Shown: positions 11,701 to 24,400 of the stretch, in pieces | Layout: every line of letters starts with the position of its first letter | Position numbering within the stretch: the first letter of the stretch is position 1 | Source of the DNA: Epiperipatus broadwayi | Taxonomy: Eukaryota > Onychophora > Udeonychophora > Euonychophora > Peripatidae | Assembly: GCA_028023455.1 (NCBI GenBank) | Contig: JAQFVV010012510.1 | Span: 3,205,420 to 3,269,419, forward strand | DNA: 64,000 bases | Direction of reading: 5' to 3' | Translations under genes and position numbers: made by a program | The notes under the pieces: generated by a model | What the model saw: the letters and a program-made list of their open reading frames with translations, nothing else | Told to the model about the DNA's origin: nothing | Database searches by the model: none

Positions 11701-14700
11701 GATTTTGCCAATTTTATATTAGAATTTTCAACTAGTGATATGCATTTGGATACAAATTCTTGTATCATTTTTCAAAAGACAAAATATTTGTCAATCTATT
11801 CAAAATATATTTTTTAAAAAATGCCACTCAGTAATGTAATGTATGATAGTATTATTATCATTTTCCAGAATCATGTATTATTTTTGATGCATCAAAAAAA
11901 ATCTGAAATTATCAGGAACAGCAAATCACTATATACTTCTAGAGTATGTGGTGTGATCTCCGAGACATCTGAAAATACTTGTTTTGCAGAATAAAATATA
12001 TGGGGTATCAAAGCATGTGTTGTCAATGGGATTTTTAGATGCATTGGAATTTGTGTGACTTGTAGATTTAATTTTGTAATTTATTTACCGTTTATTTATT
12101 AGGTGATCTATATTTCCTCAACACTACATATATTTTATTCAATAAATAGAAAATTGTTCAGATATTTCTGAAAATGTAATATCATACTCATTGAAACTTT
12201 TGAAGAGAATGTCCAAATATTTTATAATTATTTAACTTGGACATTTTTAAAAGGGCTGCCTAAATATATTACGATTTATAAATAAAATGCCAGTTACTGA
12301 ATTATATATGACTACCATACGCAATTCATTAAATACACATTTATATATATTATATAAGTATTTATATGTAATCATATATATTATATATATGAATACAGTT
12401 CAAGATTGTTGGTTGTTATTGATATTGGGATTGTGTAAATGTTGACTGGTTTCTAATAGTTATCATCTATTAATCAAACCAAAGAAATATGTAATCAATA
12501 AATAAATACTGACATTTATTCTAATGCTATACATATTTTATTCCATAAATAGAAATCCTTTCAGGTGTTTCTGGAATCAAAATATCAGCTCCATTTAATA
12601 GTAAACATGGAAACATGTAATATGTAATTAGTTTTATAGGATTCAGTCCCTGATATGTTATTTATAAGTTGTTATATATTTACTTGCATGTATTTTTCAA
12701 GAGTTTTAAAGTGAGCAAGAATCATGTGTTTCTAATTTAAATATTATGTCACCATATTACATATAAACAATTCAAAATACAGCAAAACTCTCCATATAGT
12801 AGTGCCATCTTGTGGTAACAAGAGATAGTGATCATGTGATGTTTAATGGTTTAACATATTACATATATCAAGTGAGGCTGATATGTCCAAAAACATCTGA
12901 AAATATTTCCAATTACTACAGTGTTGAGATAGTTGTTTTGTTTGTTTGTGTGTATTTTGCACTGGACTGAACGATCATCTATTTATGTCTTGATTAAATG
13001 TTTGTTTGTTGTTTGAATAACTGACTTTGTTACATGTAATTGTGTTGTTTTTATATTGGTTGTATACACAGTATTATATATATATATATATATGAATTCA
13101 TTACTATATAAATTTATTACACATTTATATATATATATATGTGTGTGTGTGTGTAATGAATTCATATAGTAATTGGCTTTCTGGAATTCAGACCTAGGCA
13201 TGCTATTATAAGTGTAATATAGTTATATTCATTTTTGAAAAATCCTGATTTATTTTTCCACTTGTGAATATAGTCTGTCTAATTTAAATACTATAAAACG
13301 CTATATCTATGTATTGAGTGAGGCTAATACTGTTTCCATTTCCAATTAGCTTACAACGATGTGTTATCAGTTTCTTTTTTTATATTGATATTGATGATTG
13401 GCTTCTATTCCTTGAATGCACCTGTCATTGCTTAATTGATTTGATTAATCTGAAACTGTTACACTATACTTTATTACATATATTTAAGCTTGTGTTTACA
13501 GATATCTTATATGTGTCATGTATCTGAGTGTGTTAACTATATAATATAATAACAGATATAATAAACACCTCCATACTTCCCCATTCATTTTAAATTCACT
13601 TAAATAAAGGTATAATAAAAGACAAATGCCCCCCAAGATGCATTTCGTGCTGAACGAGCACTCATCAGTTGACCCAGGTCACTATCTCTCATATATATCT
13701 TTATTGCAATAACAACATAATATAATAAATATTTTATTAATAGTTTAGAAATTATAAACAATAAAAAAACAATCTTTTAAATTGACTTGACTCAATCCAA
13801 TAAAATTCACTTACTAATGATAATAAGTACCTTTTCTTTTTTATTTGATTCTGATCTATAAGAATCATTTATTATCTCTGACAAAATTATAAACCTGAAG
13901 ATAAATAATATTGCAGTTTCCTTTTGCTGCCCACATAGTAGAGCAACTATTAAAATCATTCTATAATATGTCTTCGTCTCCCCAAAGGTCCCCTGATATT
14001 TAAAAAATATTTTTACGTAAAGTTCAAAGTTTATAATTATAATTATGCATGAAATTAACGTGTGATCAATGAATTATGCTACAGAAGTTGATTTAGCTGT
14101 TTAAAAATGTCAAACTTCACTTTATAGTTTATAGATCTAATGTCTGAAACTATCCTAGCACTTCTCTGAGGAGTGCCAAAGCACGAAACCATGGTCAGAG
14201 GTTTGGGAGGGGGTTTCCTGACAGAAATATTTTAAATGCTTTCTCTGGCTAAGCATTTATCACAAAGCTTGTTGAGCAATTGGCAATGCTCATTGTTTAT
14301 ATCTTACAAGATTAAGAGAATTGGGTCATGTGATCTATGACTTTTATTTTGACTATTTTCAGATTATAGTGTTTCTAAAAGATAGTTTCTAGCATATGAT
14401 GACTAATTGTTAAAAACAGGTTACAGTAATTTGCATACCAACTGGCATCCAATGATTAGTCATTGCTTTTAAAAGAAATAAATATAGAATAAGAACAGTC
14501 AGCCTGCATATAAAAGACAAACTAATATGAAGTAATTCTTACTACTATAATACTACCGTTTTTAAAATTTTCTTCACTTGTATAGTTAATTATGATTCTA
14601 AGGAATATCCAGCTTGGTTGACCCATCAGAATAAAGTAGAGTTCCCACATGCAAACTATACTGATCCCCCCACCTCCTCACCAGTAATATGTATTGTACA

Positions 14701-14810
14701 CTGCTACATTCAAAATTTATAAATAAAATCCATTGATCTGTAAAGCAACATTCCTGGGCTTTTTGAATTTATGAATATTTCAAATTTTAGTAATAGATCT
14801 TTTTTTTTTC
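11701..14810. other. AT-rich region with an unresolved dispersed repeat
   Basis: Repeated blocks around a TATTTTATTCxATAAATAGAAA motif occur at about 12130 and 12535. A GATTGTTGGTTGTTATTGATATT block at about 12405 recurs at about 17755 and, inverted, at about 46490. A short family A fragment (CTCCATATAGTAGTGCCA) followed by its GATCATGTGATG tail lies at about 12785-12845. (TA)n/(GT)n runs lie at 13075-13155. No coding exon seen. Confidence 0.45.
13630..13680 (-). ncRNA. Hammerhead ribozyme motif, family B related
   Basis: On the minus strand: CUGAUGA (13662-13668), a perfect 5-bp helix II GUGCU/AGCAC, GAAA (13643-13646), a minimal helix III and an AUC cleavage triplet. Helix I is short (CAA/UUG plus a wobble). 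The best helix II of all copies, but the rest of the element is decayed. Confidence 0.65.
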
Positions 14811-14906
14811 ATGTGTCAAAGCATCGGCCGGGAAGCGAACCCGCAAACTCGGGACAACGCTTGTAAAGCGGCTGTGCTAACCACTCGGCCATCAACGCTT
14901 GACTGA
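14811..14906 (-). repeat. tRNA-derived SINE
   Basis: Minus strand: head GCGTTGATGGCCGAGTGG, B-box GGGTTCGCTTCCCGG, then GATGCTTTGACACATG and an A-run. The GGCCGAGTGG D-arm and longer variable region look like a Leu/Ser-type tRNA parent. Confidence 0.75.
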
Positions 14907-15362
14907 ATAGATCTTTGCCCCCTCATTGTAAGCCCAACTCTGTTAAGAAAGAGCTCACAGCAATTAGACTACTTAATTTGTAGATATTTAATTACTATTT
15001 TTTGTTTGTTTTTTAAATATATGTACAAACGAACTTATTTGCTAGAAAAATTAATTAGATATAGAAGTTTAAAAGACAAATGTGTTTAAAATAATTATAA
15101 ATATTATCTTAGAAAATTTTTGTTAATAAATGTCAGTCCTCTGTTAATCATATAAAATATAAGTCTGTAAGAAAAATATGTTAGTATATGCCTATTTAGG
15201 ACATGGGTATTTGCTTTATAATTTCACTTTTTCTCAAGTTTATAATTTTAGAAGTTTGTAAACATAATAAAAATATTATTATTTTAATATTGAAACAAAA
15301 TATTTACATCCTATTTACATTTTATTAATCATTTTTATATGTATTCTATTTTAAAATTTTAG

Positions 15363-15451
15363 GTTAATCAAGACGCACTTTATAAACGCTTAGCTCAAGG
15401 GTGGTTGAGTGAAGTTACAACAACAGTGGACCAATGCATTGAAAGGATAAG
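15363..15451 (+). CDS. UROC1: UROC1 exon (VNQDALYKR...QCIERIR)
   Basis: The acceptor is ...ttttag and the donor is AAG|gtcata, a weak donor. The 89-nt exon is read from phase 0 and ends with two bases (AG) of an Arg codon completed by the next exon. The product carries the RQGW-like segment (AQGWLSEVT) that follows the dinucleotide-binding region in animal urocanases. The preceding exon is not visible in the 15 kb upstream, which is filled with transposons. Confidence 0.9.
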
Positions 15452-18400
15452 GTCATATATACATATATCCACACAATAAGGGTGACACAAAAAAATTAAA
15501 ACATTTGAAATTGCAAATTAATAATGAGATAAGAGGGGGGAAGTTATATATTACTACAATTTACAAATGCTATATACTTTGCGTGTTACTCATTTAATAA
15601 CATTTAGGCTAATAATTAAAACAGGCAAAACTCACTGTATATATTGCCACACACAACAAGCTAGAGTAATCAATGGATGCCTTCTGGCATCCATTGATTA
15701 CTTTAGCTTATTGTGTGTGGCAATATATATAGTGAGTTTTGCGTGTTTTAACAACAGTTATACACAAGCATAAGAGGTGGTGGTCGTGTGATTTTTATAG
15801 GCTAATAATTATTATATTATTTTTAGTTCTGGCATAAATTTTAAAATTGAATACAGATTAGTTATCTATTCACATTACATACAAATGCAGTTTGTATGTG
15901 GGATAAAAATGATATGATAATTTCTAACCTGAGAAATGATTGGTACTAATCATGAATTTATTAATCTAGTCATTGTAGTCAAATAAATATGTGCAAGAAA
16001 TTTGGCATTTAAAAATTAAATTGTAATAATTTAGTATGAAAAATAGTAAACAAAGGTGATAAAGACCTGAAAAAGAGTTTGGCATTAACCAATTAAAAAG
16101 TGGTTCAGCCAGAAATATGCCTCTCCATTAAAGTATGAAGATTTGCTATCTTAATATAAACTGAGCACTGATTATACATACATGGTAAATAATAATTCTG
16201 GACCAACTAATAAATGCTGGTTCAGCACAAAATATATTCATTGGAGATCATTTATTTTATTCACATGTGTGTGGTCATGTGAATTGGTTATATAAGATGG
16301 AGAGAATAGCTGAAGGAAACTGAAAAATCTGTGTTCAAATCCCCTTTAATTACATTTTAAAGTTCAGTATTTACAATATACTAGAAAGTATGTAATATTT
16401 ACTAAGGCTGTAACCTCAAGAATGTGCACGTAAAAATGTGATAGTAGGGACCTCTACAGGTCTTAATCACAAGCTTACATTTTGGAAGAAAAGGGGGGAA
16501 TGGAAAATATTTTTATTTTTTAACAGGCATTTTGATGATGCCTTGCAACTTTATTACCCTGAAAAGCAATCTGAGTAGGGTTTCCAGATATTATGTCTAA
16601 TTCTTGTTTTGCTTACACATTTTTGTAGACACTGATATGCATAGTTACTTGTTTTCATAACCTTTTATAATAAATTCATCATCAAAAATCAAATTAAGTA
16701 TTTCACTACTTTAGTCTACTTATCCATATTAACAATGACCCTTGATCTCTCAGTGAGGGAAACATTGAGAGGGTGGGCTAAATATTTTGCATGTCTATTG
16801 AGTGCCAAAACTTAGTATTATACATTACAATCTCTTTATCTACATCATCACTATTGCCTCATTCATACTTGGAACTTTTTCACTCATGTTATCATTATTG
16901 TCAAAATAGATTCACCTTCTAAATCAGAGCAAACATACCCAAAATTCATTCCACATTGATGTTGATGCAGTAATTGAAGTATATAGTAGTTTACTTATTG
17001 AAAATATATTGTCCGTGCAATCTATAGTTTATAAAGCAGAAAATGTTATATCTTTTATTATATAAATTAGAATTTCAAATATATATATATATATATGCTC
17101 CAAAACCTATAATATATATATATAATATTAAAAATTAACATTTTTATATAACAGGAAAAAATATATATCAGTGCCCTTTAAAGTATATCAGATAAAAAAT
17201 CTTTACTTTCATTGTATTATAATAAAAATTATAATTATATGCAAAAAATATACTTATCAAAAATCTTAATGGTATGTATATATTTATTCATTTAAAGACC
17301 ACCTGGAATATATGTAAAATTAAAAGTATAGCATACTCTCCACACAGTATTGTTATCAAGTGCAAGCCTTCGTAATCAATGGATGCAAGGTTTGGGTATA
17401 AAATCCCTATCTAATGTCTATTCATCAAATATCCCCAGACTAGATTTTAGCTTGTGGCTTTCATCAGTGAGGAGCCTTAGATTTGTGAACACTGCTCCTA
17501 GATCTTAGGATCTAATGCAACTCTCCAGCAGTCATTTTTTATTTTCCTATTGTTATTAACAGCCTGTGTGTGCATATGAAATGGTGATCATGTGATGTTT
17601 TGATATTTTTAAAATTATAATTCCTAAAGTATATAGCATTTGAAATATTGCAATATATGAAAATGTAGAACATAAGCAGGAAAGCCTAAGCTATTGAAGT
17701 CATTCAAATATGAAATTTTAAAAAATGTTTGGGAATGCAAACAGTTTGAAATTGTTGATTGTTAACGATATTGAGATTGTCTAAGTGATAACTGGCTTTC
17801 AATGATATATATATATATAATAAATAATATAAAATTAACAGACTATATATATATATATATATTAAAGAGTGTCACTTGCAAAGGCTACCTGAAATTCAAA
17901 TATAAAGATTATAAATCACCACACATGCTAAATTACTGTAAGAGTGGTTTCTATGAGACTTTATTAAAGGGAGCATTGCTGTAATAATTTAACACTTGTA
18001 ATGAATTGTATTCTTTACATTCTTATATAAAATATTTTAATAATTTATAATAAAAAAACTTAATAACTCTTCTTTAATGTTTATTGGTTGAAGATTTTTC
18101 TTCACAGTTTTCTAAGAGCTCAACGATAAAAAAATTAACAAAACAAAAAACTTAAGTTTAAATCTCAACCAACAAAGTGAGAAATCTCAACTAAATTTAT
18201 ATTTTAAAAGCTGCAAATCTAGAATTTGCAGTTATTTTAAAGTCTTTATTGAAAAAGTAGGAGAGCAACAACTGGGATTCTTTTAACATAAAAAATGGAT
18301 TCTTAGTAGAAAAGAGAGGAGATACCTCTTTAAGTACTACTAACAATCATTGAGAAATTAATAGAAAGTGAAAAATGTACATGTATAGATCAGAAACCTT

Positions 18401-21400
18401 TTTCAAAAGTTTAATAATATGTTTTTTTAAAAAATGAGTGTTAAGATTAAAAAAAAAATGTCCTCACAATTTGACCATTCAAAAAACAACTTTAAATAAA
18501 GCAGTTTGTTGGTTTAAATGGAATATTATATGACAAATTCTGGAAATAGAAGATGTGTTAGTTGAGATCAGATAACAGGAATTCCAAGAAAGAGCTTCCC
18601 ATTTGCCAGAGAAGACAAATCACTAGTGTTGTCAATGAACTTATAGTCAAAAGTTGTGATTTAGCTCAATTAGAGTTCCCAAAAGTATACAGTAAAAACG
18701 TTTTTAGTTATTATATAAATTTTTATTAATACTCACAAAAAAAATGAAATTGGATTTTATACCAGGTTAAATGGAAATCTAAATTCTTAAATAATAATGA
18801 ATGTTTATATATGTTCTATACATAAGCATAGGGATGCCAAAGGAATACACATTATTAAAATAATAATCAGAAAATAATAAATTCTTACAACAGCTATATA
18901 AATATCAAATTTTTTATATACATAAATAGCCTTTTTCAGCACCTGATTTGGTGCCCTTTTCAAATGTTAATAATCTATTATGTTAACGAACTATTACAGA
19001 CATAAATCAAAATCTACATATAAATCCAGTAAGGATTTATATGTAGGTTTTGATTTATTTTAATGATTTATATTGGTATTGGTTGTTTTAATTTCATTAT
19101 TGAACACTAGATGGTTTTATGTCTGTAATAGTTCGTTAACGTAATAGATTATTAACATTTGAAAAGAGTACCAAATCAGATGCTGAAAAAGGCTTTTTAC
19201 GTGTATAAAAAAATTTGATATTTATATAGCTGTTGTAAGAATTTATTATTTTCTGATTATTATTTTATGGAAGAACAGCATAAAGATATTTATTCTTTTC
19301 CAATTTGATGATTATTAAAATAATAAATTGAGCCTATACTTTAAAGATATTAATAACTGAAACACAGGCTTGTTATATACCTGTGGCTATATATATATGT
19401 AATATAGCGTATATGAGCACAGACTTTCACACCACCCACCTCTCTCCACTCTATCTAATAACACTGATACACCTAAACACGTATATGCTGAAAAGATAAA
19501 TAATCACCAATATACGTATTTCATGCTAAACCAGCAATCATCAGTTGGTCCAGACTATCATCTTTACACACATATATAGTGCTGGTTTAGCATGAAATAC
19601 GTATATTGGTGATTATTTATCTTTTCAGCATATATGTGTTTAGGTGTATCAGTATTATTAGATAGAGTGGAGAGAGGTGGGTGGTGTGAAAGTCTGTGCT
19701 CATATACCCTATATTAGATATTAATAATAAAATAATTGAAATATTTTCAATAGTATAAAACTTGTGTGTGTGCACATATGACTGAAACCATATCTAGATC
19801 AAACTTAGCATTCAAAAATGCTAAACAGAAGAATATAGAATTTAAACACTATTATGATATTTATTGCTTTCCTCCTTTTTAGCCATTTAATATCTATCAT
19901 ATTTGTAGTTGAATCAAAATCAGATATGATCATCTATTCAATATTAGAATATTTATTTTGCACCCAACACTTTTTATTACTATTAAAAATTATTTATTTT
20001 GTATTAATAATTATTTTTGTTATAATAATTTTTTAAAAATAATGGATATTTGTTTAGTTTATACTTCTGCACACATATTAAGCAGAATTTTCATGACATG
20101 AAGCTAAGCGCTGGATAATTATATTAGGTATGGTTGAGTGGAAATTAACTTATTATATAATAATGAATCTATTCATTGCTAAGAGCCATCTTTAGTGTTC
20201 TCACATATATGAAAGTTATACATGTATTATTATATTTATAGCCAGTATGCATATAGATCTGAACATGATCATCATCATGGTCACTGAAAAATGAAGATTT
20301 TATTTTACTCCATTTTAATCCATTATAAATGGCTTGCCATCTTGGACCATAGTATACCCTACATCTGTAAATTACAACCATCATGCTTAAATAAACCTAT
20401 AAAAATCAGAAATATAAGTCAAGCATTGGTGGCATAGCGGTTAGCATAACTGTCTTCCAAGCAGATGGTCCAGGTTCGCTTCTCAGTCAACGCTTTGACA
20501 TATAAAAAATTTAAAATTCAGAAATATGTTGGTTTATATTCTTATATTATATTCAAAATTGTAAGTTATTTTCAATGATTTTAATACAGGATTTAGATCT
20601 CTATTTTAAAATAGAGTAGTAAATAATATTAAAGATAGAATAAACCAGACTGGTAAACTTTAAATTGGATATTCTCTTTTATATGGAGGACCCAATTGTT
20701 CAGCCATTTACTATGGGCGAGATTAAGGTTAATTTATCTGCATATCTTAGCAATATATTTGTTAAAGCAATAAATCTATATTTAATCCTCAATTTAGTTG
20801 TTTTCTTTTTATCACAAGGAAGAATTTGGGCATACCTGTTGTCTTCCAGTAATTAGTTTTATGTAATAATGAATTGAATGATAAGAAAAATTAAATAAAT
20901 CTGATACATTTTTAATTCTTATAATGTACTGAATTGGAAGTTTAGTAGAGTGCAACTGAGGTGCGGTACTTCAAGAGCATTAATATTTTGTCACATCTTC
21001 TCTGATTCACACATTAATATTCATCTATTTTGTTATTTACATATAAATTTAATTTACTTCTTATTTTTTCACATGACCCACCACTCTCCACTCTATCTCA
21101 TAACACTGATACCCTTGAGCACATATATGTCGAAAAGATAAGTAATCACCAATATATGTATTTCATGCTGAACCAGCAATCATCAGTTGGTCCAGATTAT
21201 CATCTCTACACATATATGCAATAAGTGCTCAGATATATATTAAGATAGCCAATCCTCATACTTTAATGGACTGGCTCATCCATTCCACACTCCAACTCTT
21301 CAACCATCCATCCAATTAAAAATCTGACGATGGAACGCTCATGAAGGGTCAGATTGACTTTAGGTTAACATGGATGTGACGAGAATCTCAGCCTCAGGGT

Positions 21401-24400
21401 GACCTTTGAGCGTTCCATCAGCAGATTTTCAATTGGATGGACGGGTGAAGAGTTGAAGTGTTAAGTGGATTGAAGCCTGTCCATTAAAGTATGAGGATTG
21501 GCTATTTTGATATATATCTGAGCACTTATTGCATATATGTGTAGACATGATAATCTGGACCAACTGATGATTGCTGGTTTAGCATGAAATACGTATATTG
21601 ATTATTTATCTTTTCGACATATATGTGTTCAAGTATATCAGTGTTATGAGATAGAGTGGAGAGTGGTGGCTCATGTGAAAGTCTGTGCTCATATATCCTA
21701 TATATTACATATAATGATATAGGTGTATAATAAGCCTGTATTTCAATTTTTATTTTTTCATATATATATTTCAAAACAATTAAATCAGAATTAACAAGAG
21801 GACTGTTACAACATTATCTATAAAAGTATACTTAACATTTTTTGATACTTTAAACGTGTAGGTGTATGTGTTGATGCTGAACTCAGCAAATCAAATAAAA
21901 CACAGTTTGCAATTAGTGAAGTGTTTTTTAAAAATGAATGTTAACTGCAAATAATCGATAATTAGTGCTCAATCAAGAATATCTTCTGTTGTCTTCTAAG
22001 ATATATTGATTCATCAAAGTCAATGTGTTGGTGGCCTAGTGGTTAGCATAGCTGCCTTCCAATCAGCTGGCCCGGGTTCGCTTCCCGGTCTGCAAATAAT
22101 TGATAATTAGTGCTCAATCAAGAATATCTTTTGTTGTCTTCTAAGATATATTGATTCATCAAAGTCAATGTGTTGGTGGCCTAGTGGTTAGCATAGCTGC
22201 CTTCCAATCAGCTGGCCCGGGTTCGCTTCCCGGTCAACGCGTTTGCCATATGAAAAAAAAATCCTGTTTCTTTGCAAATTCATGTTGATTTATTGAAGAC
22301 CCGGTATTGCTTCTGATATAAAAAAAACTTTTTGTCTATTTTATATGCTCTTTCTTTTATTCTCTCTTCTCTTGTTTTTTTTTACTGTTTTTAATAACCT
22401 TATGTTGGTATCGATCTCGATTGTCGTGAACATCAGACGAGAATCAAGGCTTCGAGATAAACAATTTCCAGTCTGAATTCTGATAGCAATATTTTTCATA
22501 TTTTTATATAAAATAAAAAAATAAAAAATGTTTTAAACATTATAAATAAGCTTTAAAACTTTTAGACTCTATATTTGTATAAAATTTGAAAAATAGTCAC
22601 ATTCACGCACACAAAAGAAATACTGGTATAAAATTAATGTTTGATTTTTTGATTATATTTTCAAAAAAAATCATCAATAATATTAAATTAATAACATTAA
22701 TGATTTTATTCTTAGATCTTATTAATATCAAATAAGCTGATGATCAGAATAATCTTTTTTTTTATTCTTTTATATAATACGTAATAAACAAGCTAATCTT
22801 ATAAAAACTACATTAAACCTATTGCCAGCTTACAATGTATCCACCCTTTCCAATTTCCTGTACTTTTTACGTTTGCATCAATTAAATAGAATGTATATAT
22901 TATTAGGGGTGATGATAAATTCAATAAGTCAGTTATAATTTAATATTTATTAGTATAATTAGTAATATCAATAGGATTAATTTTAGATTATTTTCATTAT
23001 GTGTGTGTGTAATTATTATTATTATTTTTTTTAGACTTGCCAAACTCAATAAGGAAGCAATTAGTATCGGTTACTTAGGAAATATCGTTGATTTATGGTA
23101 TGAATTATTTCGAATAAATTAATCACTGTTTTTGCCATTATTCAATTTTTTTTTTTTTTTAATTAATTTTATAGGATTTCAAAACAAAATGCAAAACTTG
23201 ATATGGGGAATAAAACAGATGAATTTTTAGTTTGAGAAAAAAAAGAAGTAACTGAATAAAAAATTTTATTATAAATTGATTACTGCATTACACTACAATA
23301 TTTTCAGGATCTGAAGTTTACCTAATAGATATTTTTCCAGATAGCTGAAGACTGTTTTATATAGTTTAAGATTTTTTCCCCAAGAAATTGGTTGGCATAC
23401 AAACTAGACGGCAATCTAATACTTGTCTATAAATAGGTGCTTAATAGGTTGTCTTTGATAACATAGTTCAACAGGTAAAGGGGATTAGATATTTGGATAG
23501 TTGATTGAATGAGGATGGAAGAAGCGAAGATGAAGTTAAAAGAAGAATAGCATTGGCAAAAGGGGTATTTATTAAGAAAAAGAAGGTATTTTATGAACTT
23601 TTGAAAAGAGAACTAAGAAAAAGATTAATTAGTGCTATGTGTGGAGTGTACTAATGTATGGTTGTAAAACATGGACAATGAGTAAAAAAAATTAGTAATC
23701 GATTGGAAGTCTTATATGGACATGGAGAAGATTGTGAAAAAATCAGTTGGATGAGTAAAATAACAAATGAAGAAATTTTGAAAAGAGTATATGAAAAAAG
23801 ATTGAATGAGGAAATCAGAGAAAGAAAGAGAAACTGGATTTTATATATGTTAAGAAGAAATGGTGAGTGGAAGAAAAAAGGATGAACTGATTGACATTGT
23901 TGGATGATGAAAGAGATGGGAAGTTATATGGAATTGAAGAGCTGGGCAAGACAGAATATTATTGATGATGATGATATATGGGTGCTTGTTTAAGATTTTT
24001 TTTTATTTGGTGGATAAATTAAAAGAATTTGAGTTATATTAAGATAAGTGCTAATTGCTTTACAATATATATATATACACGTGTAGAGGATTTGAACTCA
24101 GATTTTCAAGCATCCTTCAACTATCCACACTATCTCATACAACTAATACATATGACCACACACATGTAGAAAAGAGTAATAATCACCAATATCCATATTT
24201 CATGCTAAACCAGCACTCATCAGTTGGTCCAGATTATCATCTCTCACACATATATATAATCAATGCTCAGTTTATATTAAGATAGCAAATCTTCATACTT
24301 TAATGGACAGGCTTCAATCCACTGCAACCTCCAACTTTTCAGCCATCCATATCATTGAAAATCTGATGATGAAAACTCAAATCCCATGCTGATGCTAATA

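Larger units (their letters stand above)
21072..21749. mobile_element. Foldback element, family B, long form with two opposed HHRs
   Basis: Minus-oriented unit 21072 to about 21340, then a plus-oriented unit to 21749. The arms match across the whole length. The flanks share TTATTTTTTCA (21061-21071, 21750-21760), an 11-bp TSD but low-complexity. Each half has its own HHR. Confidence 0.83.

Noticed and set aside
1-15362. Upstream UROC1 exons (expected GGMSGAQ / GVIAE segments)
   Set aside because: Looked for and not seen; the stretch is accounted for largely by transposons and AT-rich sequence.
22169-22241. A functional tRNA-Gly gene
   Set aside because: The cloverleaf is good, but the acceptor has several wobbles, the copy shares a non-tRNA tail and A-run with other SINEs, and a truncated twin lies next to it.
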